Shown piece after piece: positions 1 through 5,499 of a stretch of DNA of 8,172 nt. The stretch comes from Flavobacteriaceae bacterium (GTDB lineage: Bacteria; Bacteroidota; Bacteroidia; Flavobacteriales; Flavobacteriaceae). The notes under the pieces are model-generated. The model was not told the origin of the DNA and did no database searches. It was given only the letters and a program-made list of their open reading frames with translations. The number at the start of each line of letters is the position of its first letter. The first letter of the stretch is position 1. The DNA is taken from positions 1 through 8,172 of the forward strand of contig JAUVCP010000078.1 in assembly GCA_030590765.1 (NCBI GenBank), written 5' to 3'. The translations under genes were made by a program, and so were the position numbers.

Positions 1-2
1 GG

Positions 3-254
3 CTAAACGTTGCTATAGGATACGGTGCAAATGGCCTACCTGAAAATAGTTATGATTTTGGAATTCATCCGCCTCAACCAATTGAATCATATCGTCAGTT
101 TTATACCAGTATTGACGTAGATCTCACTAAGATAAAAACAAATTCGCCCTTTTTAAAAACCGTTTTTAACGTTTTCAATTATGTAAAGATTCCAGCTCCA
201 ACTATTGAATACAGGAGCAATGGCGATTTTAAATTCCACTTGTTTTACTTTTAA
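3..254 (+). CDS. DUF2279-like envelope protein, C-terminal part (5' end outside window)
   Basis: The frame is open from the left window edge to a TAA at 252-254, giving the last 83 residues of a longer protein. Visible stretches include AIGYGANGLPE, the segment YRQFYTSIDVDLTKIKT, and an ending rich in aromatics, FKFHLFYF. From memory these match the C-terminus of the DUF2279 family, predicted periplasmic or lipid-anchored proteins of Bacteroidota with no settled function; the YRQ-(W/F)Y-x-S-(L/I)DVDLTxIKT stretch is the most telling part. The aromatic final residue and alternating polar/hydrophobic pattern would also suit an outer-membrane-associated protein. Signal peptide and start lie outside the window, so localisation cannot be confirmed here. 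The gene is co-oriented with the secreted lysozyme-like gene, but a 124-base gap containing a promoter separates them, so they are probably transcribed independently. Family assignment is by recall of motifs, not a search. Confidence 0.7.
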   Translation, partial: LNVAIGYGANGLPENSYDFGIHPPQPIESYRQFYTSIDVDLTKIKTNSPFLKTVFNVFNYVKIPAPTIEYRSNGDFKFHLFYF

Positions 255-312
255 TTCTCCCAAACATGAATTTTAACAAACAATTAACTCTTTTCATACA
301 ATAAAAAAATCG

Positions 313-320
313 TATATTTG
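313..320 (+). promoter_or_regulatory. Bacteroidota -7 promoter element (TATATTTG)
   Basis: TATATTTG is an exact match to the Bacteroidota housekeeping sigma -7 consensus TAnnTTTG. It lies 58 bases upstream of the ATG at 379, so the expected transcript starts near 325 with a leader of about 54 nt. No clear TTTG/TTG -33 element is seen at the usual distance; the region around 288-294 is only T-rich. The rest of the gap 255-378 is A/T-rich with no recognisable RNA or terminator hairpin. Confidence 0.6.
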
Positions 321-378
321 CAGCCGCAATTAAACGCTTAGTATTTTTTAGATCAACTGAACTAATAAATACAGTATT

Positions 379-1008
379 ATGAAAAAGAAATTTATACTTG
401 TCCCTCTTAGTGTAATCTTATTTTTTGCATTCGCTAGGTTAAATAGTCAGGATACTTACCAAGGTAAAAAAGTTGAATTTAATTTGCCAACTGCAAATAC
501 TATTTCAACTGTTACAAAAGGCATTGCCCCTTTTGATGTTTATTTTACTCCTTCTGTGGGTAACTCTTATATCGCTTTTAAAGAAGCAGTAGCTTTTAAA
601 GAATCAAGAGGCAAATACTATATCGTAAATTCGTTAGGATACTTAGGGAAATATCAGTTTGGTAGAACTACCTTAAAATTTTTCAATATACACGACACCA
701 AATATTTTTTGAATAACCCCGAACTACAGGAAAAAGCCTTTAAAGCTTTATGTGAAAGAAACAAATGGAGGTTAGAGAAAGAAATTGAAAGAAATGTTGG
801 TAAAATTATAAATGGGATTGAAATTACCGAATCTGGTATTATAGCTGCAGCTCATTTAGCAGGAGCAGGTAGTGTAAAAAAATATTTAAGAAGTAATGGT
901 AAAGATATTTTTACAGATGCTTACGGAAGTAATGTTCAATATTACATGAAAAAATTTGCTGGTTATGACATGTCTTTTGTTAAACCAGTGGAAAACCCAA
1001 CTATTTAA
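379..1008 (+). CDS. Secreted lysozyme-fold protein (lytic transglycosylase-like; often labelled 'LysM peptidoglycan-binding')
   Basis: A 209-residue protein starting with an evident signal peptide: MKKK, a hydrophobic run at residues 5-19, then probable signal peptidase I cleavage near NSQ at 22-24. Residues 65-100 resemble the active-site region of soluble lytic transglycosylases and goose-type lysozymes. They contain AFKESRG, with Glu75 as candidate catalytic acid, followed by GYLGKYQFG (87-95), comparable to the G-x-M/Y-G-L-x-Q segment of those enzymes. A second conserved-looking block, AAAHLAGAGSVKKYL (156-170), fits the helix-rich C-terminal half of the fold. Close flavobacterial relatives are, to my recollection, commonly annotated as LysM proteins, but I see no LysM repeat here. 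Likely role is peptidoglycan cleavage or binding in the periplasm or outside the cell. Enzymatic activity is inferred from the motif only. The gene is monocistronic, has its own promoter, and converges on the methyltransferase gene 40 bases away. Confidence 0.72.
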   Translation: MKKKFILVPLSVILFFAFARLNSQDTYQGKKVEFNLPTANTISTVTKGIAPFDVYFTPSVGNSYIAFKEAVAFKESRGKYYIVNSLGYLGKYQFGRTTLKFFNIHDTKYFLNNPELQEKAFKALCERNKWRLEKEIERNVGKIINGIEITESGIIAAAHLAGAGSVKKYLRSNGKDIFTDAYGSNVQYYMKKFAGYDMSFVKPVENPTI

Positions 1009-1048
1009 ATTGCAATATTACATTACCCAATTACTTTTTTAGTAACCC

Positions 1049-1771
1049 TTAAGATTTATGGATAATAAAAATACAAGGACGTTTATGTAGATCGACATTC
1101 TCTCTTCTCCATTCATTTGCCTGTAGTGTTCTTATGTATTCCGTAGATAAGGTAATATCTGATGCTACACATAAAAAAGTAGTTGGAGTCAAAACAGATT
1201 TAAAATCACTTAGTAATTTATTATTTCGATAGGGTGTTTCAATAAATATTTGAGACTGATTTTTAAGTTTTGATAGTTTTTCAAATTCTTTGATTGTTTT
1301 TTTTCGTTCTGCCTTGTCAATTGGCAGATATCCGTTAAACGCAAAATTTTGTCCGTTTAACCCAGATGCCATCATCGCTAAAGTAATAGAAGATGGACCA
1401 ACCAATGGCACGACTTTGATATTCTTTATATGAGCTTGCATTACAATACTTGCACCAGGATCAGCAATTGCAGGCACACCAGCTTCTGACAATAAGCCAA
1501 TATTTACACCCTGTAAACATGGGTTTAAATAAGTTTTAGTCTCCAGATCAGTAGTATACTTATCCAAAAGAAATATCTTTAACGAGGGTTGTGATTTTCT
1601 GGGAGTAATTTTTTTGATAAATCTTCTGGCTGTCTTTTCATTCTCAACAATAAAAACATCAATTCCTTCCACAACCTTTTTAACTGAAATTGGCAAAACC
1701 TCTAATGGTTCATTGTCACCAAGTGTAGTGGGTATCAAATATAATTTTCCTAAATTCGAATTCATGATCAT
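1049..1771 (-). CDS. RsmI-like SAM-dependent methyltransferase (tetrapyrrole methylase fold, short form)
   Basis: A 240-residue member of the tetrapyrrole-methylase superfamily, closest in motifs to RsmI, the 16S rRNA C1402 2'-O-methyltransferase. Matching parts are the N-terminal GKLYLIPTTLGD (8-19), the central GLLSEAGVPAIADPG (92-106; RsmI has SDAGTPxISDPG), VVPLVGPSS (120-128), FNGYLP (145-150) and FIETPYRNN (176-184; RsmI has FxESPxR). It is shorter than typical RsmI (about 275-290), lacking the C-terminal extension, and many Bacteroidota carry this form alongside a true RsmI. I therefore withhold the symbol rsmI; its RNA target is unknown. The ATG at 1769-1771 overlaps the preceding phosphatase stop in an ATGA arrangement, implying translational coupling; ATG at 1763-1765 (Met3) is an alternative start. 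It is the last gene of the dnaA unit. Confidence 0.8.
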   Translation of the reverse strand: MIMNSNLGKLYLIPTTLGDNEPLEVLPISVKKVVEGIDVFIVENEKTARRFIKKITPRKSQPSLKIFLLDKYTTDLETKTYLNPCLQGVNIGLLSEAGVPAIADPGASIVMQAHIKNIKVVPLVGPSSITLAMMASGLNGQNFAFNGYLPIDKAERKKTIKEFEKLSKLKNQSQIFIETPYRNNKLLSDFKSVLTPTTFLCVASDITLSTEYIRTLQANEWRRENVDLHKRPCIFIIHKS

Positions 1772-2220
1772 TTTAATTTATTAGAGATCACTTCGCATGC
1801 TTCATCCAACATTTGAAATACATTTTCAAACCCTCCATCTCCTCCATAATAAGGATCCGGAACATCAATATTCTGACCGGAATAAATTTCATTTAAAATC
1901 ATTTGTACTTTCTGCCTGTCCTGTTCGTTTTGAGCCAGACTTAAAACATCTGCTAAATTCGATCTGTCCATGACATAGATGAGATCATAATCTTCAAAAT
2001 CTGAATATATAAACTTACGGCAACGCTGATAGGTGATATCTATTTGATGATCTTGGGCTACTTCAATAGATCTTTGATCGGGTAATTCGCCAATATGCCA
2101 ACTTCCTGTTCCGGCAGATTCAACTAATATGTTATTGGTATCAATTTTTGATTTAAGAATTCCCTCAGCCAATGGCGATCTGCAAATATTACCCAGACAC
2201 ACCATTAACACTCTTTTCAT
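1768..2220 (-). CDS. Low-molecular-weight protein-tyrosine phosphatase
   Basis: A 150-residue protein of normal length for the family (EC 3.1.3.48), cytoplasmic. The P-loop signature CLGNICRS sits at the N-terminus, with nucleophile Cys8 and phosphate-binding Arg14. The general-acid loop is near the C-terminus in VPDPYYGG, with Asp122 followed by Tyr124-Tyr125. Position 12 in the P-loop is Ile, as in tyrosine-specific enzymes; arginine phosphatases of the YwlE type carry Thr there. So phosphotyrosine is the likelier substrate; this is an inference from one residue. It starts 12 bases downstream of the dnaA stop and its own stop overlaps the methyltransferase start by four bases, so the three genes look co-transcribed. 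No capsule/exopolysaccharide tyrosine kinase gene, the usual partner of such phosphatases, is adjacent. The physiological substrate is not indicated by the sequence. Confidence 0.93.
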   Translation of the reverse strand: MKRVLMVCLGNICRSPLAEGILKSKIDTNNILVESAGTGSWHIGELPDQRSIEVAQDHQIDITYQRCRKFIYSDFEDYDLIYVMDRSNLADVLSLAQNEQDRQKVQMILNEIYSGQNIDVPDPYYGGDGGFENVFQMLDEACEVISNKLK

Positions 2221-2232
2221 GCTTCAAGTAGA

Positions 2233-3660
2233 TTAAAAAGTAAGTTTTTTAGTCAATTCATCAACGTATTTTCGAAATTGCTTATCTGTTTCTGTTAGGT
2301 TATCAACTGTTTTACATGCATGTAATACCGTTGCATGATCTCGGCTGCCTATTTGTGAACCAATACTTGCCAGTGAAGCCTTGGTCATTCTTTTAGCAAA
2401 GAACATTGCCAACTGACGAGCCTGAACAATATGACGTTTTCTGGTTTTTGATTGAAGAGTGCTAACATCCATTTCAAAGTATTTAGAAACAACTTTTTGG
2501 ATATAATCAATGGATACTTCTTTTTTGGTATTCTTCACGAACTTATCAACAATTTGTTTGATAAGAGGTAAGGTAAATTCTTTTCGGTTAAATGATGCCT
2601 GAGCAATTAAAGAAATCAGTACTCCTTCTAATTCTCTAACATTTGTTTTAATATTTTTTGCAATGTACTCAACAATTTCCTCTGGAATTTCTACTCCATC
2701 TCTAAACATTTTACTTTGCAATATAGAGATACGTGTTTCATAATCAGGTGCCATCAATTCGGCTGACAAGCCCCATTTAAATCGGGAAAGTAGTCTTTGT
2801 TCAATATCCTGCATATCTACTGGTGCCTTATCTGATGTTAAGATCACCTGTTTACCATTTTGGTGTAAATGATTGAATATATGAAAGAAAACATCTTGGG
2901 TACCTGATTTACCGGATAAGAATTGTACATCATCAACAATTAAAACATCTATCATTTGATAAAAATGAATAAAATCATTTCTGGTGTTTGCTTTGACAGA
3001 ATCAATATATTGTTGCGTAAATTTTTCTGCTGAGATATAAAGTGCTGTTTTTTCAGGATAACGTTCTTTGATCCTTACACCTATCGCCTGAGACAAATGC
3101 GTTTTACCTAGACCAACTCCCCCATAGATCAATAAAGGATTGAATGAAGTTCCACCAGGTTTATTTGAAACAGCCATACTTGCAGAACGAGCCAATCTGT
3201 TAGAATCACCTTCTATATAATTCTCGAAATTATAATTTGGATTCAATTGTGATTCTATTTTCACTTTTTGTATACCAGGAATAATAAAGGGATTTTTTAA
3301 TTCTCTTTTATCAATATCCAAGGGTATGGTTACACCTTGTGAATTAAATGGTTTTTTATTTGAACTGGGAAATTTTACTGTATGTGGTTTTCTATTGCTA
3401 TAGGTATTTTCCATTCTTACATCATATACCAATTTGGCATGTTCACCAAGTTCCTTTACCAAAGCAACTCTCAATAATTTTATATAATGCTCCTCCAACC
3501 ATTCAAAAAAGAATTTGCTGGGAACCTGTATAGTTAAAACATCTCCTAATATTTTTATTGGTTTAATAGGTTCAAACCAAGTTTTATATGCTTGAGGCTT
3601 TATGTTATCCTTGATAAAAAGGAGGCAGTTTTCCCATACAGAGGAGGCTGTCTTTGTCAT
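2233..3660 (-). CDS. dnaA: Chromosomal replication initiator protein DnaA
   Basis: A full-length 475-residue DnaA with all four domains. Domain I (about 1-80) is the interaction domain, with WFEPIKPI near 28-35. Domain II (about 82-125) is a short polar, Asn/Lys-rich linker. Domain III is the AAA+ ATPase: Walker A GGVGLGKTH (180-188), Walker B LIVDDVQF (240-247), sensor I ILTSD (273-277), and the arginine finger Arg293 in LLSRFKWGL. Domain IV (about 380-475) is the DNA-binding domain, with signature SIGSQIGSRDHATVLHA (432-448) that reads DnaA boxes. The protein binds oriC, melts it when ATP-bound and loads the replicative helicase. It starts at ATG 3658-3660 and heads a unit with the tyrosine phosphatase and methyltransferase genes. 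A single DnaA box lies 76 bases upstream of the start, consistent with autoregulation. No box cluster typical of oriC is visible in this window. Confidence 0.98.
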   Translation of the reverse strand: MTKTASSVWENCLLFIKDNIKPQAYKTWFEPIKPIKILGDVLTIQVPSKFFFEWLEEHYIKLLRVALVKELGEHAKLVYDVRMENTYSNRKPHTVKFPSSNKKPFNSQGVTIPLDIDKRELKNPFIIPGIQKVKIESQLNPNYNFENYIEGDSNRLARSASMAVSNKPGGTSFNPLLIYGGVGLGKTHLSQAIGVRIKERYPEKTALYISAEKFTQQYIDSVKANTRNDFIHFYQMIDVLIVDDVQFLSGKSGTQDVFFHIFNHLHQNGKQVILTSDKAPVDMQDIEQRLLSRFKWGLSAELMAPDYETRISILQSKMFRDGVEIPEEIVEYIAKNIKTNVRELEGVLISLIAQASFNRKEFTLPLIKQIVDKFVKNTKKEVSIDYIQKVVSKYFEMDVSTLQSKTRKRHIVQARQLAMFFAKRMTKASLASIGSQIGSRDHATVLHACKTVDNLTETDKQFRKYVDELTKKLTF

Positions 3661-3729
3661 TATGGTTAAAATATTTGAATTAGTAATATCCCTTTTTTAT
3701 AACAGAAAATCTGATTCTCAATTACAATA

Positions 3730-3737
3730 CAAATTTG
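3730..3737 (-). promoter_or_regulatory. Possible dnaA -7 promoter element (CAAATTTG)
   Basis: Read on the minus strand, CAAATTTG matches the Bacteroidota TAnnTTTG consensus except for its first base. Transcription would begin near 3725, giving a leader of about 65 nt to the dnaA ATG. The nearest upstream TTTG (minus strand, 3766-3763) is 25 bases away, longer than usual, so the promoter is weakly supported. No exact TAnnTTTG on this strand exists between 3661 and 3826. The element is also part of the palindrome ACAAATTTGT (3729-3738). Confidence 0.3.
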
Positions 3738-3744
3738 TGAATAA
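3736..3744 (-). promoter_or_regulatory. DnaA box upstream of dnaA (TTATTCACA)
   Basis: On the minus strand these nine bases read TTATTCACA, a perfect match to the DnaA box consensus TTATnCACA. The box lies 76 bases upstream of the dnaA ATG and overlaps the candidate -7 element by two bases, a position where bound DnaA would block transcription. It also sits 83 bases upstream of the divergent thioesterase gene. I found no second exact box elsewhere in the window; only single-mismatch matches occur, such as TTATGCACC around 5974 inside ribD. Autoregulation of dnaA through promoter boxes is established in other bacteria; here it is inferred. Confidence 0.6.
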
Positions 3745-3766
3745 ACTTTAGTATAAAAAAATCAAA

Positions 3767-3795
3767 TTGCTATTGATTATTAATTTTTATTTTCG
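3767..3795 (+). promoter_or_regulatory. Candidate promoter for the thioesterase gene (TTG-N18-TATTTTCG)
   Basis: TTG at 3767-3769 is followed after 18 bases by TATTTTCG at 3788-3795, which differs from TAnnTTTG at one position. The spacing is within the range reported for flavobacterial promoters. The expected start near 3800 leaves a leader of about 27 nt before the ATG at 3827. This placement also argues against translation starting at the upstream TTG, which would lie within the promoter. Confidence 0.4.
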
Positions 3796-3826
3796 TATTG
3801 TAAGAATCACTGCAAAGTACAAAAAA

Positions 3827-4231
3827 ATGATCAAAAATGAAATAAAAATTCGAGTAAGATATGGAGAAACAGATCAAATGGGTTATGTATACTATGGAAA
3901 TTATGCAGAGTATTTTGAAGTTGGCCGAGTAGAATTGCTTCGTAGTCTTGGAGTTAGCTATAAATCATTGGAAGAATCAGGGATTATGCTACCAGTATTA
4001 CACATGGAAATTAATTTTTTAAAACCGGCTAAATATGATGATTTAATAATTTTAGAAACAAAACTAGTTGGAAACCCAATGGTAAAAATAAAATTTGAAT
4101 TTAAAATATTTAGTGAAAGAAAAGAACTTTTAACCACAGGAGAAACAACTTTGGTCTTTATTGATATGAAAAAAAATAAACCAACAAAAGCTCCCAAATA
4201 TTTACTCGATAAATTATACTGCAACATTTAA
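3827..4231 (+). CDS. Acyl-CoA thioesterase, YbgC/4HBT hotdog family
   Basis: I place the start at ATG 3827, giving 134 residues, the normal length for this single hotdog-domain family. The frame stays open upstream to a TTG at 3767, but those 20 residues do not resemble the family and fall on the candidate promoter. The signature lies near the N-terminus: RYGETDQMGYVYYGNYAEYF (11-30), with Asp16 at the catalytic Asp position, followed by EVGRVELLRSLG (31-42). The His often found after the VxY part in YbgC is Tyr23 here, a variant I recall from Bacteroidota relatives. The expected reaction is hydrolysis of acyl-CoA thioesters in the cytoplasm; substrate chain length cannot be read from sequence. 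It is not next to tol-pal genes, unlike enterobacterial ybgC, so a Tol-Pal role is not supported. It is divergent from dnaA and converges on the YigZ gene across 16 bases. Confidence 0.88.
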   Translation: MIKNEIKIRVRYGETDQMGYVYYGNYAEYFEVGRVELLRSLGVSYKSLEESGIMLPVLHMEINFLKPAKYDDLIILETKLVGNPMVKIKFEFKIFSERKELLTTGETTLVFIDMKKNKPTKAPKYLLDKLYCNI

Positions 4232-4247
4232 CAATCTGACACTATTT

Positions 4248-4859
4248 TTAAGTAATTATTTTAATATTTACACAGCGTAGATCTTCAAAGGCTTTTTTAA
4301 TTTTTTCAGCTTCTTTTTTTCTTACCGAGATCTCAAAATTGCAATCCATTTCCATTTCCTGTTTTAATAGATTAATATTTTTCTCTTTGATCAAACGCAT
4401 TACTTTATTCATGTTTACATAGTCAAACTTCAAAGCAAAGTGATCATCAATGGTTTTTTTAATTATATCAGATGCATCTAAAGCCAATTTTGCAGCTGTT
4501 TTATATGCATTGATCAACCCTCCTACTCCAAGTTTGGTTCCACCAAAATACCTTACAACAACAATTAGAACATTGGTAAGTTCAAAAGATAAAATTTGCC
4601 CATATATTGGCTGACCTGCACTATTGTTAGGTTCTCCGTCATCATTTGCTCTAAAAAGATTGTTATCAATACCCAGGCGCCAGGCATAGCACCAATGCCT
4701 TGCTTTATGATGTTTTTCCTTTAAAGTAGTAATAATAGGCGACACCTCCTTCTCCGCACTAAGCGGAAAAGCATAGCCTAAGAATTTACTTCCCCTATCT
4801 CTAAAGATCACTTCTACTGAAGGCTTTTTGATCGTTTTGTATATATCTACAATTTCCAA
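4248..4859 (-). CDS. YigZ/IMPACT family protein (UPF0029)
   Basis: A 203-residue protein of normal length for the bacterial IMPACT family. The N-terminal UPF0029 domain (about 15-125) has the hallmark blocks GSKFLGYAFP (23-32), HHKARHWCYAW (50-60), RANDDGEPNNSAGQPI (70-85) and VVRYFGGTKLGVGGL (101-115). The C-terminal part (about 135-203) is a small alpha/beta domain similar in size to the DUF1949 domain of YigZ. Eukaryotic IMPACT regulates the kinase GCN2; the bacterial function is unsettled, with nucleic-acid or ribosome binding suggested by structure. The start codon is TTG at 4857-4859: the codon immediately upstream is an in-frame TAA, and the resulting N-terminus aligns well with remembered relatives (MExxDxYKTIxKPS). 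It lies 19 bases downstream of the HAD gene, as the last gene of the ribD unit. Confidence 0.9.
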   Translation of the reverse strand: MEIVDIYKTIKKPSVEVIFRDRGSKFLGYAFPLSAEKEVSPIITTLKEKHHKARHWCYAWRLGIDNNLFRANDDGEPNNSAGQPIYGQILSFELTNVLIVVVRYFGGTKLGVGGLINAYKTAAKLALDASDIIKKTIDDHFALKFDYVNMNKVMRLIKEKNINLLKQEMEMDCNFEISVRKKEAEKIKKAFEDLRCVNIKIIT

Positions 4860-4878
4860 TTAAGAACTGATTTAAAAA

Positions 4879-5499
4879 TCAAATGTTGAACAGATCACTT
4901 TTTACATTAAACAACTCAGAAACATCCTCTTTTTCAGGATTGATATGCCATGTATGAATCCCTAAATAAATGGCCATTTCTATATTTTCAAGAGTATCAT
5001 CCACAAACAAAGTAGCAGAAGGAGACAATTTATTTTCAAATACAATCAATTGAAACGGATCTGCATCTGGTTTTCTCATGTTAATTTCATGAGAATAATA
5101 GATCTTATCAAAACAGTTGATAAATCTATCATAAAAAGCATTTCCAAATTGAGATTGCACATGATTAATATGCAACTCATTTGTATTGCTTAACAAAAAC
5201 AAACGATACTTTTTCGGAATTCTTTCCAGAAACAATAGGCGATGCAACGGAAAATCTCCCAATATAGAAACCCAGGAGTTAACAAGTTCTTCTTCCGAAA
5301 ATCCGCCTTTTTGTAAAACATTTTTATAGTAAGCTTTAAAATCTTCAGTACTTACTAAACCTTTTTCATACAACTGATTAAATCCAGTCATATTACTTGT
5401 AATATTTTTCAAACCTAAATAGTGTAATTCTTCCTTAAACTTTTTATGATCCAAATTTACAAAAACATCACCCAGGTCAAAAATTATATTTTCTACCAT
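4879..5499 (-). CDS. HAD-superfamily phosphatase, YihX-like
   Basis: A 206-residue HAD hydrolase of subfamily IA. Motif I is IIFDLGDV, with nucleophile Asp8; the usual second Asp of DxD is Gly10, as in E. coli YihX (alpha-glucose-1-phosphate phosphatase), so this is a family trait rather than damage. Motif II is LLSNTNELH (102-110, Ser104), motif III Lys143 in MRKPDADPF, and motif IV LFVDDTLENIEMA (164-176, Asp167-Asp168). A helical cap (about 17-85) lies between motifs I and II. The ATG (5497-5499) overlaps the end of ribD by seven bases, so translation is probably coupled. Riboflavin synthesis needs a HAD-type phosphatase to remove phosphate from the RibD product, so this position suggests a role there; that is inference. 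YihX-like sugar-phosphate phosphatase is the main alternative. Confidence 0.9.
   Translation of the reverse strand: MVENIIFDLGDVFVNLDHKKFKEELHYLGLKNITSNMTGFNQLYEKGLVSTEDFKAYYKNVLQKGGFSEEELVNSWVSILGDFPLHRLLFLERIPKKYRLFLLSNTNELHINHVQSQFGNAFYDRFINCFDKIYYSHEINMRKPDADPFQLIVFENKLSPSATLFVDDTLENIEMAIYLGIHTWHINPEKEDVSELFNVKSDLFNI

Noticed and set aside
1031..1045. Hairpin TTACT-TTTTT-AGTAA between the convergent lysozyme-like and methyltransferase genes
   Set aside because: Only a five-base A/T-rich stem without a following U-run in a convincing arrangement; too weak to call a terminator.
1768..2220. Arginine phosphatase (YwlE type) instead of tyrosine phosphatase
   Set aside because: The P-loop residue that is Thr in YwlE is Ile here, as in tyrosine-specific enzymes, and no McsB-like arginine kinase gene is adjacent.
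3348..3533. Plus-strand open frame within dnaA
   Set aside because: It is antisense to a well-conserved dnaA and its translation shows no recognisable motif; the same applies to open frames at 3958-4227 (-) inside the thioesterase and 5446-5652 (+) across the ribD/HAD junction.
3661..3826. Possible oriC in the A/T-rich region between dnaA and the thioesterase gene
   Set aside because: Only one exact DnaA box is present and the region is 166 bases long; an origin normally shows a cluster of boxes plus an unwinding element. It fits dnaA autoregulation better.
3767..3826. TTG at 3767 as the start of the thioesterase
   Set aside because: The extra 20 residues do not resemble the family, lie on the candidate promoter, and ATG 3827 gives the standard family length and N-terminus.
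4879..5499. Gly10 in place of the second motif-I Asp as a sign that the HAD is inactive
   Set aside because: The same DLG pattern occurs in YihX, an active phosphatase, and all other motifs are intact, so a dead enzyme is not supported.
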